A program made the translations under genes and the position numbers. A stretch of DNA of 64,000 nt. Origin: Onchocerca lupi. Its lineage: Eukaryota > Nematoda > Chromadorea > Rhabditida > Onchocercidae. Below are positions 37,045 through 52,039 of the stretch, in pieces (within the stretch, counting starts at the first letter, position 1; the number at the start of each line of letters is the position of its first letter). The notes under the pieces were generated by a model. The model was not told the origin of the DNA, made no database searches, and saw nothing but the letters and a program-made list of their open reading frames with translations. The stretch is taken from assembly GCA_028564675.1 (NCBI GenBank), contig JAOVVO010000277.1, forward strand, positions 32,560 to 96,559. The letters run 5' to 3'.

Positions 37045-39935
37045 GCTTTAAGAATTAGCAACAGCTCAAAGTCGATAAATCAGAACGGTTGCCAGTTTTG
37101 GACGATTACTGTAATGAAGACAAGTTAAATTAAAAGTAGCAATGAAAGAATAATTAGCTTTCTAATACCAGCAATGTTTCTGTTTCGAAAATAAGATAAG
37201 GCAAGTTATTACATGACTTATAACAAAGAAAAAAAAAAGCTAAATATCGATAGAATCGAAATATCAATTGCTTGAATAAATAATTAGATAATTAATCTCG
37301 GATTATTAATGAAAAATTTTGCAAAAGCTATTTCGGAATATAATTATGATTTGATGAAAAAAATCTTGCTAAGTTTCCAAATTAGTATGTCAAATTAACA
37401 ATAAATAAATTTCTAAACAGATGAAAACATAAAATTGAAAATATTTCTTTATGATTTAATATTTAATGCATTGAATTTTCTAAAGATAATCTAAATAGTC
37501 ATTCAAATAGATTATTTTATTCGCAATTATATGAAATATATATTCGTTACTAAATAAGTAGAGCAATATTCGTTACACCATTAAAAATAGGACATGGACC
37601 TTCGAAAGGGAATTAAACTCGAATACATTTGATGATAAAGATTTCACTTTTTTTTTATTGATAAAACCTGGTAAAATTTGTACTCAGAATAAACTTATTT
37701 AGCTTAAAACACTTATAATTAAACTGTTAATTATAATGCAATGATAAATGTCAACAAATATCAATTTATCATTGAAATTTTATTAACTTCATAGTTAATC
37801 AAAACGTATTTTTATACTTCTAATGAATCAAATATCTGTTTATTCTTTCGGTTAAATTTTTATTTTAGAAAAAGTCACAAAATATTTCATTTGAATTCAA
37901 AATTAGAAATTCTATCACATATATTATTCATTATTTCTTCATTAGCTATAATATCCGATAAGTTAAGCTAACTAATCTTTGAAAAGATATGACAGTTGTT
38001 GATTACAACCTTAACTATCGTTCGAAGTTTTCTATCAAACCTTTTTTTTTTTTAAATCGATATTTCTATGGATTTTAGCATACATACAATATTTATAGAG
38101 AAATTAAGAACAAAATGTAAATAATAGAATAATATGAGCATTAAAATGAAATTTAGTCGGATTTTAACTATTAATTATTTTTTTCAAAGCGAAAAAGTGA
38201 TGGAAAAAAACTTTCAAAATTAAGCAATTAATGAAATTTTGAATGCCAAGCAAATAAATGGCGTGAAATGAATTTGAAAATGTTAGAACTTATGAAATTA
38301 ATGAAATAAAATGATTGGATGAAAAGCATGTGATGAAAAGAAGATCAAAAACAACGATGTAAAGGGTAAAGTAAGAAAATGTGGCTTGGTTAGTTGTTCT
38401 TTGAACTAAAAAAATCAATATATGATGGTTGAGTTTAATTTATTGCTAGTGAAAGTTGTTTGGATGAATGTTTGTTTATTTCATTCCAAAAATCTCTGAT
38501 CATATAGACATATTTACCTAAATTCTTAAGTAATTTATCAACATTCAGAAATTGTTACTAAATTTGTCACAATTAAAACGGAGACAAAAGAAAAATTAAC
38601 GAAATAATTTTGCATATTATTGACATTTACAAATGAATTTTATCAATTTTTCCTATATATATATATATTTTTTCTACTATTGAAATATGTTTGATTGCTT
38701 TGCTCAGCAATTTTACAAGGGAAGATAATTCATTTTTGCTTTAAAAAGAACTTTTCTTTTAGCGTTTTGATAATTTTATGATAGTCATCATTCAAAACAT
38801 GATAATCATTATAATGGATCAAAATAATCATCATAACGGACCAAATTATGAAATAATTAGATCAAACATAAAGAAGTCAATATATAATATATATATTATC
38901 TTTCTTTCAAATATCTAAATTAAGGAAAATTTCAATAAGTTAAGACATCCTTTTAATTCGTTTAATTTTTTCTCTCGCAGTTAGATCGAATAATGTTGCT
39001 CGAACGACATTTTCGAATGAAATGAAGGAAAAAAATAAGGATAGACAAAAAGTAAGGCCGTTTTAAGCTATTAATCAATGCATGCACAGATTTTATGTAA
39101 AATTTAATTTGAGAAAAAAATTTACAAAAAAACGTTCGTCAAATTCCTTATAGGAAGAGAAAGAGAGAGAAAAAAACTGCAATTTTCAGAAAAAAAAAAA
39201 ACAAAAAGAAACAGTTGAACTTACTAAATGTCTATTAATCGATAATTAGTCTGATTTAATAATTCACTTTTTTCGGTTTGTTAACTCTTTCTTATTCAAC
39301 GAATAATCATATATTTAAAATGATATGCAAATTTGATATTTGTCATGCAAATTATCTAAATTGATGCAAATTTACATATAATGAAGAAAATAAGATATTA
39401 ACAGTAGTCTATCGGCTAGAAGACATGGGAAGCATTTCAATTAGAATTATTTTCTTATGAACAAATTGTCGGTTCGTGTATTACAGATACAATACATTCT
39501 TTTATTTCAGAAAGTTTCTAAATTGAAATTTATTAAAATAAATTTTCCTATAATTAAACTAATTTTTCATGCCACATTTCCTTTTCTCTCTGTTTTTAAG
39601 CATCAAATTTTCGAAATAGCGTCTGACATTTGTGCAAACAGTTTTTTCAACAAATGAAATAGATGAAGCTGATGAAAAGTGCAGGTTGTTCGTTTAAATA
39701 TTAGACTGAATAATTCGACAGAAAAAACTTTTTTCCATAATATTTGAATTTTTAGAAAAATTGTTCTATAACATTTAAATAATGCATATTTATTATAAAA
39801 AATTAAAAAATATTTTGTGTAGGCATTTTAAAGCATCCATCAAGCATAATATCGATAGTTTTGCATATTTGTAATTAAAAATTTTTGAAATAAACATTTC
39901 AATTGTAATCTATTAGATTTAATTTTTTCATCTCT

Positions 39936-40017
39936 TAATTAATACTTCATATTAATTCGTAAATTATTATATAATCACATGTATATTATTATACGAATTA
40001 ATATGAAGTATTAATTA
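39936..40017. repeat. Perfect 26 bp inverted repeat with 30 nt loop
   Basis: The arm at 39936-39961 starts TAATTAATACTTCATATTAA and is exactly complementary to 39992-40017. It is strongly AT-rich. It could be the core of a foldback element or just a snap-back duplication; no coding function is seen. Confidence 0.85.
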
Positions 40018-41163
40018 TGCGTTAAGCAATTTTTCATTTTTAATTATTTGTAATCAAAAATCTTTGAAATGAATATTTTGAATAAAATAACTCGTTCATT
40101 CTTTTTTTTTTTTTTTTTTTTTAATCGTAAAATAATCATTATTGTGTAAAATTCTTTGTAGTGTAAGCAACTGAACCAGTTTATTTTGGATAAGAGAAGT
40201 GTTGCATTCATTTTGATTTTTCAAAATTTTAACAGTTAGTCACAAAAATAAACAATTAATCAGAGCTGAATTGAAAAGTTTAAATGTTTTAATATTTGTT
40301 TCTCATAATAAAATGTTTTTCATAGATAAAATTGCAGAAATTAATTAATATTATCTATAAATACTTTATAAATCATCGATCGATCACGCACGAATCATTG
40401 CATCACAATATTATTCATATAAGAAATTTTCATCAAAAATTAAAAATAAAAAATGAACCTTTTGAAGAAAATTTGATCATATAATCAAAAATAAACTCAA
40501 AAAATTTACAAACATTGCAATCAATTAATGATTCGGATAATATTACATCGAAAATTTTGCAATTATCAGTAAAATTTCAGCTGCCAACTATTTTTTTCCC
40601 AATCAATAAGAATAAATTAAAAATTCTATGTGAAGTTTTGACAAGCAAACACATTTTCATTGTTCCAAAACTCATTATACCGAAGTCCATGTTAACATCG
40701 AATTTTCCCAGTTTAAGAAGATATTTTTAAATATTTATTTTCATATTTCCATTTTTTTAACTTTAAAAGCAACATGTGACTTGAAAGTTTGACAATTTCT
40801 TCTAGATTCATCGGTTTTTGTTTATATTATTTATCATTTGTCAATTACATTATTTTCATTATAGCTATATTTTTTAAATTCTTTAGGATAATTTCACCCA
40901 AAATGTCTTTCTATCTTCGATTCTTCATTTACAACATTTATTTTATTTTGACTTCTTATTTTTATATCATAATCATAAACTATATATGTATAATATGAAT
41001 TAAATTACATCAACAATAAAACAAAAATGAAAAAAAGAAAAAAGGTCATAACATTTATTAGAAAGAATTTATAACGAAGAATGAAATTTAAAAATGATTC
41101 AATTGAATTGAAATTAATTTCTGTTGCAATTGCTAACATGTAATATCACTTAAATTGTTTATA

Positions 41164-41169
41164 TTTATT
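41164..41169 (-). terminator. Possible poly(A) signal of the DHHC gene
   Basis: AATAAA on the minus strand, about 140 nt after the stop of the palmitoyltransferase gene. No closer perfect hexamer was seen. Confidence 0.35.
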
Positions 41170-41308
41170 CTTCAAAAATGGGGAATCGAAATATAAAATT
41201 ACTAGAAGTTTATACTGTACATCGATTAAAAATCGTGTATTTTTGATAAGAAACTTCAAAAACATATCTGTAAAAACAATTTCTATTGATTGGATCATTA
41301 TAGATGAT

Positions 41309-44300
41309 TCAGAAGTGATTTTTATTTTGTTCATCTTCTCGATATATGCTATATCGAATTTCTTTACAAGCTGCTGATCGTTCTGAGTAACAGATTGGAA
41401 AGTGTAATCCGTCTCCTACGTGAGAATCCACGGGAAAAGCCCATAAACCCCAACCAAATACAGCACGCAAATTACGATATGTTCCCATATTATAATCGGC
41501 ATTTGAATCTCCGCTGAAATGATTCTAATTTTAATTTCCTAATTTATAATAAAAACTGATGAATAACATTTAGATGAGAATGAATTACAGTCTAATTTGT
41601 AATTCCAAATGAGAATTGAATTACATCCATGAAGCATACACAAACATAAACATCAAGACGTAAGAAATATGTGCGTTCACGTTACTCTTTTTTTTTTTTT
41701 TTATTCCCTTCACATTTTAGTATATTTCATCAATTTCAGGATATTCAAATTTAAGCCAAACTATTTCAAGGAATTCAAATTTAAGCTAAACCACATTATT
41801 TGCCGAAATTATACATTGATTCTAATTTTAAATTTTTTGAAACAAAATGAAAAAGATGAAGGACAGAAATAAATATTACACAATATTACTATAAGCCACA
41901 AATTTCTTGGTTACGCGGGAGGTTTGTGAATTCTTTTATATTTCTATAGTACTTTGAAATATTTTGGCCTTGACTTTTTTGCTTTCTACAAATTGAAAAA
42001 ATCCGCCGATAATTCCTTACCCATTTTTTAAATTTGAATTTCCATCTATTACTGTATAATAAAGAAATTTGCATTTCGCAAAGAATAATTAAATTTTTAG
42101 GAATAAATATGTATTTTCGATAAGATGATTGTTTAGGATTTATTTACGAATTTGGTTCATTTATATTAATTCAAAATTTGAAGCAAATATTTTGACACGA
42201 ATATTCAGTTATAAAATTAACGTAGCAAAGGCATTTCGTTTTTTCTGTCAAATTAAAAATTTCATGGAATTGAAATATGCATATATTTTTACCGGATATT
42301 TGGTGGTTTTGCTTGCTCGCAAGTAGTTTCATTAAGTGTCGCAAGTCGCATATGATAAATGAGAAGCTCGCCAAGTGGATAATAACCAAAAATTGCAAAT
42401 AATATGACACATAAAAAGACTAAGATAAAATTAACAATTTGTTCGGTCCAATTTTGTCGTATAAAATAACGAATGATGCATTCTATGCTTGTTAACAAAG
42501 CCCTAAAATTTTCTTCTCAGTAATTAATTCAAATTTCAATTCTCTCAGCAAAATTTTAGAAATTCAGTAGAAAAAAAAGTTAACAATAATAATTGATGTT
42601 TCATTTTTAAAAATTAAAATAACAATAATTGAAACGTTACCAAGCTAATAAAATGCAACCATAGATAAGATAAAGCATGAAATATTTGTAATTGTTGAAT
42701 GAGATACATTTATTGATCCATGGACAATGATGATCATATTTAACAACACAGAAACCACATGATGAGCAATGATGACTTCGATCAGGTTTGATAAGCGAAC
42801 ATTGATAGCAATATCTGGAAAATTTTAAGTTTAAATAAAATCGAATTTTTTAATTATTGCAAATTTTTTGAAAATTTTTAGAATTTTAATTCAAAATACA
42901 TATTTACCAAAATTCAAATTGATGAGAATAGTCACAATAATGACATATGCTCTAAAAGTTTCTTTTTTTTTCTTCACTTCTGCACTTTCTTTCGCATTTT
43001 CTACTAATTTTTCACAACTTTTTGACCTTTTAAGAAAATGACAGAAGCAATCATTTGTTTTTTTTTTTTTTTTTTTATGCTGGCAATTATTTATAGATCT
43101 TCATCTTTTCCGTATTTTAATTTAAAATTCGAACTTCAATTTAATGAAAGAAAATAAAAATACCTTAGACGATTGTAATTGTCTACTTCAACAAAACGGA
43201 GTTCCTTATTTTCGGCAAAACTATTCAATATATCGGATTGATTTTGCACCTGCTCACCGGTAGATGTATCCGGAAGATATCGATCTTCTTTGAAAGGTGT
43301 CACTGCTTTTATCTTTTCATCTGTCTCCTTATCAACCTAAATACAGTATGCAAGTTAATTTCCCTAATATTTGTCTGACAATATTATCTCAATTAAATGA
43401 ATTTGTCGATTTTTGCCAAATAATAGAAGAGTTTTTTAAAAAAATTAAAAATATGAATGTAAAAATATTAAATTGTCAATAATCTATTATTTAAAACTAT
43501 AATTCCTTTGAATATTACAAAAACTTCTGCAATATTTTTTTGCATTATTATTATAATTTGCGGACAAAAAATTATTAAACATTATTAGTTAAATTCAAAC
43601 CATCTATTTTTAACTAAATCAAATTTCGAAGTATTTTATTCTTTTCATTCTTTATTTAATTTATCTTTTGCAATTAATATATGCTATTATTAATTGATAT
43701 CAAAGTCGATAAGCAATTTTTCAAATCTATTTAAAATTAAATGAGTAATTTGAAATTAATTTAATTTAAAAAAGCCTACAAAGTATTGAATTGGTACTCG
43801 TGCAGTTGGTGTTATGATCGACATTACAAGAGACCAAAGCATCATGAAGATAATCACATTGAAAACAATTAGATAGATTGTAATTTGAGTGGCATTTGTT
43901 AAAAATTGAAAACAAGTGATCCATGTATACACATAGTATCTGTAGAAATTAATTAATTTTAATAAATTCTTCAAAATTAACTCCTTTTTCAGATATTCTT
44001 CGAAATTTGAATAACTCTATAACTAATTTCTGCACTTTTTCAAAAATACTAGATGGAAATTTAAATTTAAAATGTTGGAAATTCGAGATAGGATATTGAT
44101 TAATTTCTAGATCTGCAAGATTATTATTTTAACGGTGCATATGGGAATGGCCGGAAAATAATTCAATGAAATAATTATTATAATTTTTAAAATTCAAATA
44201 TTTTTTATTTCAGAAAACAAAAAAAACATTGAAATTAAAAAATTTCTATTTAACTTATATTTTAAAAATTTATATTAAAAAAATTTGTTTCGTTTTCGAA

Positions 44301-44551
44301 GAATTTTGAAAAAAATTAGTATCTTTTGAATTCCAATTCTCAAAACATTCAAAATTACTGAAGAAATAATTGTTTCAAAAATATTTTTTCTTTAAAAAAA
44401 AAGATATGATATTAGAAACATACGAATAGATGAAAATGATAAGTTGCATGACAAGAAGTGCATTTAGAGATAAACTGAGAAAGAATCCTCTAAAAGGATG
44501 CTTTTTGCGATAATTTCGCACGAATACATAAATTTTTGAGTACCACGACAT
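41309..44551 (-). CDS. DHHC palmitoyltransferase (ZDHHC2/15/20-like)
   Basis: Membrane enzyme that attaches palmitate to protein cysteines. Six exons: 44551-44424, 43939-43780, 43336-43164, 42814-42641, 42502-42293 and 41513-41309, giving 349 residues. There are four membrane segments, two before and two after the cysteine-rich domain. That domain is complete: R154-YCYQCSLIKPDRSHHC with DHHC at 181-184 followed by PWINKC. The TTxE motif is T271-T-C-E274. The C-terminal part FGWGLWAFPVDS is typical of the ZDHHC2/15/20 group. The ATG lies 8 nt after an AATTTAG acceptor. A short open stretch at about 42905-42955 that reads ICHYCDYSHQ is not an exon: including it creates a stop at the next junction, whereas skipping it makes the canonical RYC start. 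Confidence 0.93.
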
Positions 44552-46007
44552 TACTCAATCTAAATTACTTTCTCTTTTCAAAGTTCAACTTTTGAAAGTA
44601 ACTTTCAAGTGATAAAAAGATTAGAAACATTTTGATGATTTTGAAGAAATTCAAAGCTATTTCTTTTTGCGATACAAATTGGAACATCCTCTCATACTGA
44701 AATATATAGGTTATAAGAAAGTCTGATTTAAATATGATTGAATTTTATGAAAGATAAGAGAGCAAACATTTATTCAAATATATTAGACAGCAGGCTGTCA
44801 AAAATGATAACTGACAAAACAATGAACTTTAAAATTCATGAAACTTTTTTTAAAGCAATTCTTAGTTTCATGCAAATTTGCAATTTTGTTCGAGATTCGC
44901 TTCTTTAGGATTCAATTTCTTTTTTTTTTTTTTTTTTTTTGATTATCGAATGCTCAAAAAAAAATGTATGTTTAGATTCATTAGTTTCTAACCCGAACGG
45001 TTACTATGGATATTTTAATTATAAAAAAAGAAGTAATTCATAAAGCACTTTGAGTTTAGCAAAAAAAAAATTTAATGTTTCATATTTTTCATAATGCAAA
45101 AATCAAAATTATTAATTTTGAAGAATAAGCTAAAGACTTAACAACTTGACAGTCATTATTATTGATTTTTTTCTTCAAAGGAGAAAATTCATCAACTTGG
45201 CAATATGCAATCTATTTAATGAAATTACTATTGAATTCGCGTACTTCAAAGTATTTCAATGCCGCCTCTCAGTTGTAATTAGTAACAAGAGCACAATATC
45301 TCAGGATGCTTTAAATCGATTTTCTTACTTTTTGGATTTAAATAAGTCCTGAATTAAATCAAATCCAACATTTAATTAAAATTTATTCGTATAGTTTCCT
45401 GAGAAATATTCATTCCAAATTTGGTTCATTTCAATTAAAAAAATTTTTTTATTTCATATTTTATTGCCTTCAAGATTCACTAGAATATAAATTTCTCAAG
45501 AATTTAATACTCTTAAATGTTCTAATTAATGATTGCTATATCAACGATTAATTTAGCCAATCGATTGACATGCCAATGATTACGACAATTTCATAATTTA
45601 GAGATATCGACGAGAAAACGAGAAATGGAAATGTTCTGCTGGAAAACTTCTTTTTCAAAAAGTATTAGAATAATTAGAAACTATCAATTAACTTCGTTTT
45701 CAACCGTTGTAGTGATTGATGCATACAAAAGTGCATGATATTAATTATGCTGCAATATAACACACTTGTGAAGAGAAGTCAAAAAAATCAAAGCTCTTTC
45801 TTCTCATTAATTAAGGCCTTTAAAAAATATCCATACGATTAATCAAATTTTAAAATTGAATTTCAGCAGATGTCTCCAAAGATAGTGCTAATTGATTGCA
45901 ATATTGCATTAATTAATATAGCTATTCTTTGTAATTGATGTGACATCTCTCTAAAAATTTTTATCAAATATTGTAGCGAAAGTTTTATCACATAATCTTT
46001 AAAATTG
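44552..46007. other. Intergenic, 1.45 kb
   Basis: Lies between the palmitoyltransferase start and the ligase stop. It is AT-rich with a long poly(T) tract near 44920. Nothing coding was recognised. Confidence 0.65.
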
Positions 46008-49000
46008 TTATAATTCAATATCCAACAAATCTTTTCGTGATATTTTACCACTTGGTGTTTTTGGTAATTCATCCACTATTTGTATTCCACCACGTAGTTG
46101 CTTATATGGTGCTACTCGATCTGTAAGTTTAAAATCAATTATTTGATAAGAATGGACGAAATTAATTGTTTGAAGAAACAAAATTTGCAGAAAATTAATC
46201 ATTAAAACAAGCATGATTGATATATTTCCAAGATTATTTGGACATGGCTATATAGCTTAGCTAGAATACAGAATATGAATTACTATCCTGAAAAATGAAT
46301 TTATGAATTACTGTCAGTACAGCATGAATTTATAAATTATTATCCTACAATTGGTGAGGCCTTGATAAGATCATCTGTGGAGAAGATGTACAACATTTAA
46401 AGTGGACTAAATTTAATCGAAGCAGAACTCTTATGGATTTAATGGTAAATACTTAAAATTCATGCAATCATTGTTTTTTGACAACTGAATTTCTCTATTT
46501 CTAAAAACTTTCCATATTGAAATATCAATTTTATGCTAAAAAAATTTTAACCATTCATATATTTGATAAGATCTTCGGATTGAAAGTCAGTTGCTTCATT
46601 ATTTACCAGCACAACGAATGCTTTTGGAACCTAGCAAATAAGTTTATTTACGATCAATTCGCATTTTTCAAATTTTTTTATAATTCAACATTTAGCCAAT
46701 ATTTTGTCATTTTTATCAATCAATACTATCATTAATTTCGAAACAAAAATCTGAAAGTTTACCAATGAAATGAAATTCGTACTGAAACTTAAAATGTTAT
46801 TTTCCTTTTTATTTTTGATTTAAATATTGAAATTAAAAATATTGTTTTCCTCCTTATTTTCGATTTATTATTTTACCCTTTATTTTTGATTTGACATTTT
46901 GATTTAAATGTAAACTCTGCTAATTTCAGTTCGTCGCTTTAATTTAGATTTATTTTGAATTTCGTCTTTTTAAGTTATATAATAACTGATAAATAATATT
47001 TGGATCTACAAGGAAAACATAATGACCTGTCCGTGATCCTTATCCGGTATACCTACAACAGCTGCATCACTGATATTTTCGTGACATTTCAAAATATCCT
47101 CCTGAAATTTGCAAAATTAGATTAATTAAGATAATTTTGCTTGATATGGTATTAAATTAAAATGAAAAATGAATGAAATGATGCAAACCAATTCAATTGG
47201 TGACACTTGCATGCCATTTACTTTAATTAAATTCTTTTTTCGATCCACAACAAAGTAAAACTTCTTGGAATCAAAATACATTAAATCACCTGAAATAGTA
47301 ACAACATGCGCTGTAAGATTCTTCTGAGTTGAGAAAGTATCAAATTAGATTATATTCGGGATAAAAATACAGATAAATTAGCGTTTTATTTGTCTTGACA
47401 TTTATTTATAAAAGTTGAATAAATCTTTCATAGAAGTGATTGCATTCAATTTATAGCAGATTGCAACTTTCAAAACTCTATGATTTTAATTCTTGGTTTT
47501 TCGATTCTAAGCAGTTAAAATTGATTAAAATCAGTAAGCGAAGAATATAAAAGAAAAATGGATTACCAGTATGTAACCATTTGTTGTTGTCAATAACTTT
47601 TTTGGTTTCTTCTGCATCATTCAGATAACCTTTCATGATAGCTTCTGATCTCAATAAGAGTTCTCCAGGTTTCCATGGTTCTGTTTGAACTGCACCAGTT
47701 TCTTCGTCAAGCAGCTGCAGCAAGCATGCAAAATGAAATATTTTGCAATCAAATTTAAAGATTAATTGCATCAATTGTTATTGCTAAATCATAAATATTT
47801 GTTAAAATTTAATTAGTAACCATAGCCTCAAAACCGGGCATCAATTTCCCACAGCTTCCCAAATAACTGTCGTCATTAATTGGTGTACCTAGCGGTGTTA
47901 GATGACTTAGAACTACTATTTCAGTCATACCGTAACCTGAAATGGATATGTAATAATCTTAAAGATTGGAAGAACTATGGAAATAGAATAGTGATAAAAT
48001 TTGTCAAGATGATGATACTAAATCATATCAATTTATGCTGTATAATAGTTTTTAATTAAAACTAATTAATTGCAACTACCGTAATCATCAATTGTTTAAA
48101 CGAAATCCCATATTTAATATGTAATTACGGTATACAAATACGGTAACTATGATAATTCTGAAATCATACGGTTTTCGAAATTTCTCTCAATCATTCTACA
48201 TTCTGGAATAACCGCAGAAACAAATACCTTGTATTAGATTAACCACATGAGAAAATTTGTGCAGAAATCGTTTGCTAAGTTTTTTACTCAACGGAGCACT
48301 ACCACATAAGACGGTTGTTAATGATGATAAATCCCAACGATCAGTTACAATTTCATCGTGACAAAGATTCTCAAGTATTGCTGGTACCACATTTAGTGTA
48401 TCGATCTGAAAATAACTTGTAAGATAGCTTTTACCTAAAAGTTTCAATTCTTAGGTTTAATAACGTACACATAGATGGTTGCTATGAATAATGAATGTGA
48501 TGCAAAGGAGGAGGAAAAGTTGATTTATTTGAAAAATCAGTGCTATAAAGACTGAGTGAATAAATTATTTTCTTTTCTGATATGATAAATTCTATTTCTT
48601 TTGATTTCGATTATCTATTTTTCTCCTTATTTTTCAAATGAATTAACTTTTTAAATTTTTTCAATAAATCAACTTTTTTTTTTCAAATAAATCAACTGAT
48701 AATACAAGTTAGCTTTAAAATGATATTTTTAAATGATATATTCTTTAAAATATTTGATGTTAAAATAATTTTTGAAAATATTTAAATAATACCTTATACT
48801 TCTCAATACAATTTAGCATTATTGCTGGATGGAAAGGTCCCATTATAATAGTTCGATGTCCTTCAAGTAAACAATAACACAATGCCCAGAATCCGGAACC
48901 ATGATAAAATGGTAATACGCCTATAGTTACACGTTGACGATCATCCGATAGCTTGTTAAATAAAGCACTAAAATATCGATAAATATGCGATTCATTTAGA

Positions 49001-51549
49001 TTTTCAATTTAGCAATATTTTTTTTAAGAAATTTCTACAATTTTTTTCCAAACAATAAAATCCAATATGTGGCAAAATTAATTTCGTTTTTTTTTTTTTT
49101 GGGAAATAGAAAACATGAGAAAGGGCAAAAAAATGAAGAAAGGATGAAGAAGAAACTTAAGTGTTTGTTCTTTTTTTTCTTAACCAAAAGTCTGAAGTTA
49201 TCGAAATAACTAACGTGAGAAAAAGACACCTGACGCAAATCATTTATAAGATCAAGATAAATTTAACATTTTGCAAGGAGTAAAAAAGGAATATTTAAAT
49301 ATATATTTAATATAACTTACTTTTTAAGGATGGCAGTTGAAGCATTGAAATTACGATGAGTTAGCTGAACGCATTTTGATGGTCCAGTAGTACCACTGCT
49401 AAAAGGTGTTAGCAATGTGTCATCCAAAGTAATATCTTTATCACTGGGATCAATCAAATTTTGTTCCGATTTTTTGATTAAATTATCGAAATCCTTTCCG
49501 AATTGATCATAGTGTTTGTTCAAAATTATCAACTGTAATAGAATAGACATATCTAACGGAAAAAACAGCCAATGATGGATCTAAATTGTACTAAATTTAT
49601 AGAAAACTTCTTTTATAAGTGTATGTTTGCCACTAAAATGCATTTCTCGATAACACTGCGTATATCGATGTAACCATTAGAAGAGGATCATAATTCGATC
49701 ATAAATTAAAACTTCATTGACAACTCAATCTAGTTGACAACAGTTTCAGTAATGTGATTTGCGTTTGCATGAAACTTCTAGTACTATCTGTAACATTAGA
49801 ATCGTAATTGAAGTTTATCTAATTGTAATTCATATCTTTTGAAAACAACCAATTGTTATAGTAAGAAAAAAAATTCAAATTTCGGAATTTTATTGAACAA
49901 TTGAAAATAACTTGTTGATTTTAGTTTGATGAATAGTATTTCTTTGGCATTTTGGCAAGTTCAATTTTTTTATGTGGCAAAAATCATTCACATAATTTTC
50001 ATTAAAGAAATGCAGCCTTATCGTAATTTTTTAATCTCAACAAAAATAAAAAAAAGAGATATGATGAAACGAAAAAGGAAAACCTCGCATTGTGCAGCAA
50101 ATTTGACAGCAGTATGATAATTGTGAGTTGATGCAACCAGAAATTTAGCATTTGTTAATTTCAAAACCTTTTCCAATTCATCTGAATTTTCTTTGCATCA
50201 TATTACGAAGAGTAAATTAATATTTAAATGAATGCAAATTTTAGATTTTCGAAATTGAATCAGAAATTATTCGCCTATTCCTCAAGCTAATCAAGCTAAT
50301 TTCTAAATGAAAAAGAGTTGAGAATTTTTGCAAAAAAGATTTGAAATAAGAAGTACCAGTCTGTTTCAACTGTCTTCATTATTAGCTATGCCTGAGAAAT
50401 TAGCCTTTTTATTTCGCATTGATTCTTGAAGTTTATTGGTTTAATTTTCTAGATCTTCTAACAGACTAAAGATTCAACTAAGCACAAATCATACACAATA
50501 ATCTTATTTTCTAGAATTCACATAGAATTCTGTATATTTTGAAAACATTACATTGTGTGGAATCTGGATGGATACCAGATATGGAGCAACCGATGAGCGC
50601 ACTACCCAGAAAGATGATAGCATATTGATAACAGTTTTCCAAGCATACAACCATAATATCGCCTTTTTTAACACCCAGTAATTTGAGAGCATTTGCGAAA
50701 CTATACGATTTATTCCGAAGCTCATTGAATGTCAAGTTCTCACCAGTACGTATATCTGTCTATAAGCAGTTCAATCCTATAGTTACAAGAGTTTTCACTT
50801 TTTCAATTTCAATTACTTGATTTCTGGTCTATCGACATTAGTGGGCCTTATTTGTTATGAGATCTTTATTGAGACTTTGTATTTTTAGTACATACTATTT
50901 TCAAATGAAAGCCTAACAATGACAACCTTAGCATAACTGATTCTCGCTAAAAAGATAAAGGTATCTAATGCGGATTAACAGAATCACCTAGAATAAAACG
51001 TTCACTGTCAAAAACAAACGATAAGTATGTTTTAGATTTAACAATTAAATAGCTGGAGTGAAATCAATACAAAAAAAATCTATTGCATCATCAGAAATAG
51101 TTTTTTTTTTCTTTCCATTTATTAGTTCCGGATAGTTCCATATTGATGATTAAGTGGATAATGAGAAGTATAACCTTTTATTCACACATTACATTTCCTA
51201 AAAAATTTCCTCTGCATCCATCTTAGGCTTAAATGCAAGAATTTTCAGAAATTAAAGCTGAAATTTTTTGAAATGGTATGCAAATTTAGAATACGACAAA
51301 GATATTTTCAGTCTTTTAATATTCAATTTTCTCACCTTGTATAAAATTGAAAATCAATTACACATATAGTTTCAACCCAAAATGCATCAATATAAAGCCA
51401 ATAACATGCTACGTTATTGATAAATCTTAATAATGTTTAAAGCAAAATTAACCACTTCAAATAATACATACCAGTGCTATATTATTATCATATTGCATAG
51501 CGGCATCAAGGATTTGCAGATGAAAAAGCTGATCGTTGACAGAATCCAT
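46008..51549 (-). CDS. Acyl-CoA synthetase / 4-coumarate-CoA-ligase-like enzyme
   Basis: ATP-dependent ligase of the ANL adenylating superfamily, forming acyl-AMP and then acyl-CoA. Twelve exons: 51549-51472, 50759-50552, 50181-50084, 49532-49321, 48967-48793, 48405-48228, 47936-47821, 47714-47567, 47289-47189, 47101-47027, 46630-46552 and 46120-46008, giving 526 residues, the usual length. Motifs in order are the AMP-binding loop SSGTTGPSK (173-181), LPFYHGSGFW, GYGMTE (317-322), the hinge region with WLHTGD (401-406) then VVDRKKNLIKVNG, and the catalytic lysine K515 in PSGKISRKDL. There is no signal peptide. The C-terminus IEL is not a good peroxisomal PTS1 signal, so it is probably cytosolic. 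The substrate is unknown; the architecture is that of insect/worm luciferase-like CoA ligases. The CHRAC1-like gene ends 490 bp upstream on the same strand. Confidence 0.94.
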
Positions 51550-52039
51550 TACTTAGTTTTCGCATGTGATGAAAATGGGAAAATTTAACCGCAATTATCC
51601 TGATAAGGAATAGGCGATTGCTAGAGTTGCCATGATTGAGGCTAATTTTGGACTATTATCAAAACTGCCAACATATTATTATTCTTGACCCCGATAACCG
51701 GAGATCTTATCTATCTTCTTTCTTCAGACTTTCTTCAGACAAAAAAGAAAATATTTTGTCAATTTAAATTACGAAATACAATCTTTCTTTTCATGGTAAT
51801 CAACTTATTCATAAATTTTTTAAAATTGTTACTGTTTCTTCAAATTTGAAGATGGTCCAAGACACAGAGCCATCTAAAAACATAGATACACAGAAACATA
51901 CCAAAAACTTGGACTCAAAAGATGCAAAGAATGAGAAAATACAAATTGAAATAAATTCGAAATATATTTCGAAATACAAAGAAAAAAGTATTAGAGTATC
52001 ATTTAATACCATAGAATAGTAGCAATCTTTGATATTATT

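Larger units (their letters stand above)
37045..41308. other. 4.3 kb gene-poor stretch
   Basis: No coding exon chain on either strand. It contains a long perfect inverted repeat (39936-40017), short TA microsatellites near 38655 and 38885, and poly(T) runs such as near 40105. The open frames near 39457, 40515 and 40789 are Phe/Ile/Asn-rich, which is what AT-rich DNA gives by chance. Confidence 0.6.

Noticed and set aside
40515..40998. Two open frames of about 70 codons on the plus strand
   Set aside because: Almost entirely Phe/Ile/Tyr/Asn/Lys, as expected from AT-rich DNA. No acceptor/start arrangement or motif was seen.
42903..42955. A possible cysteine-containing exon (ICHYCDYSHQ) inside the DHHC gene
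   Set aside because: It has an acceptor and a GTAAAT donor, but in the frame that gives cysteines the next junction produces TGA. Skipping it yields the canonical RYC..C start of the DHHC domain.
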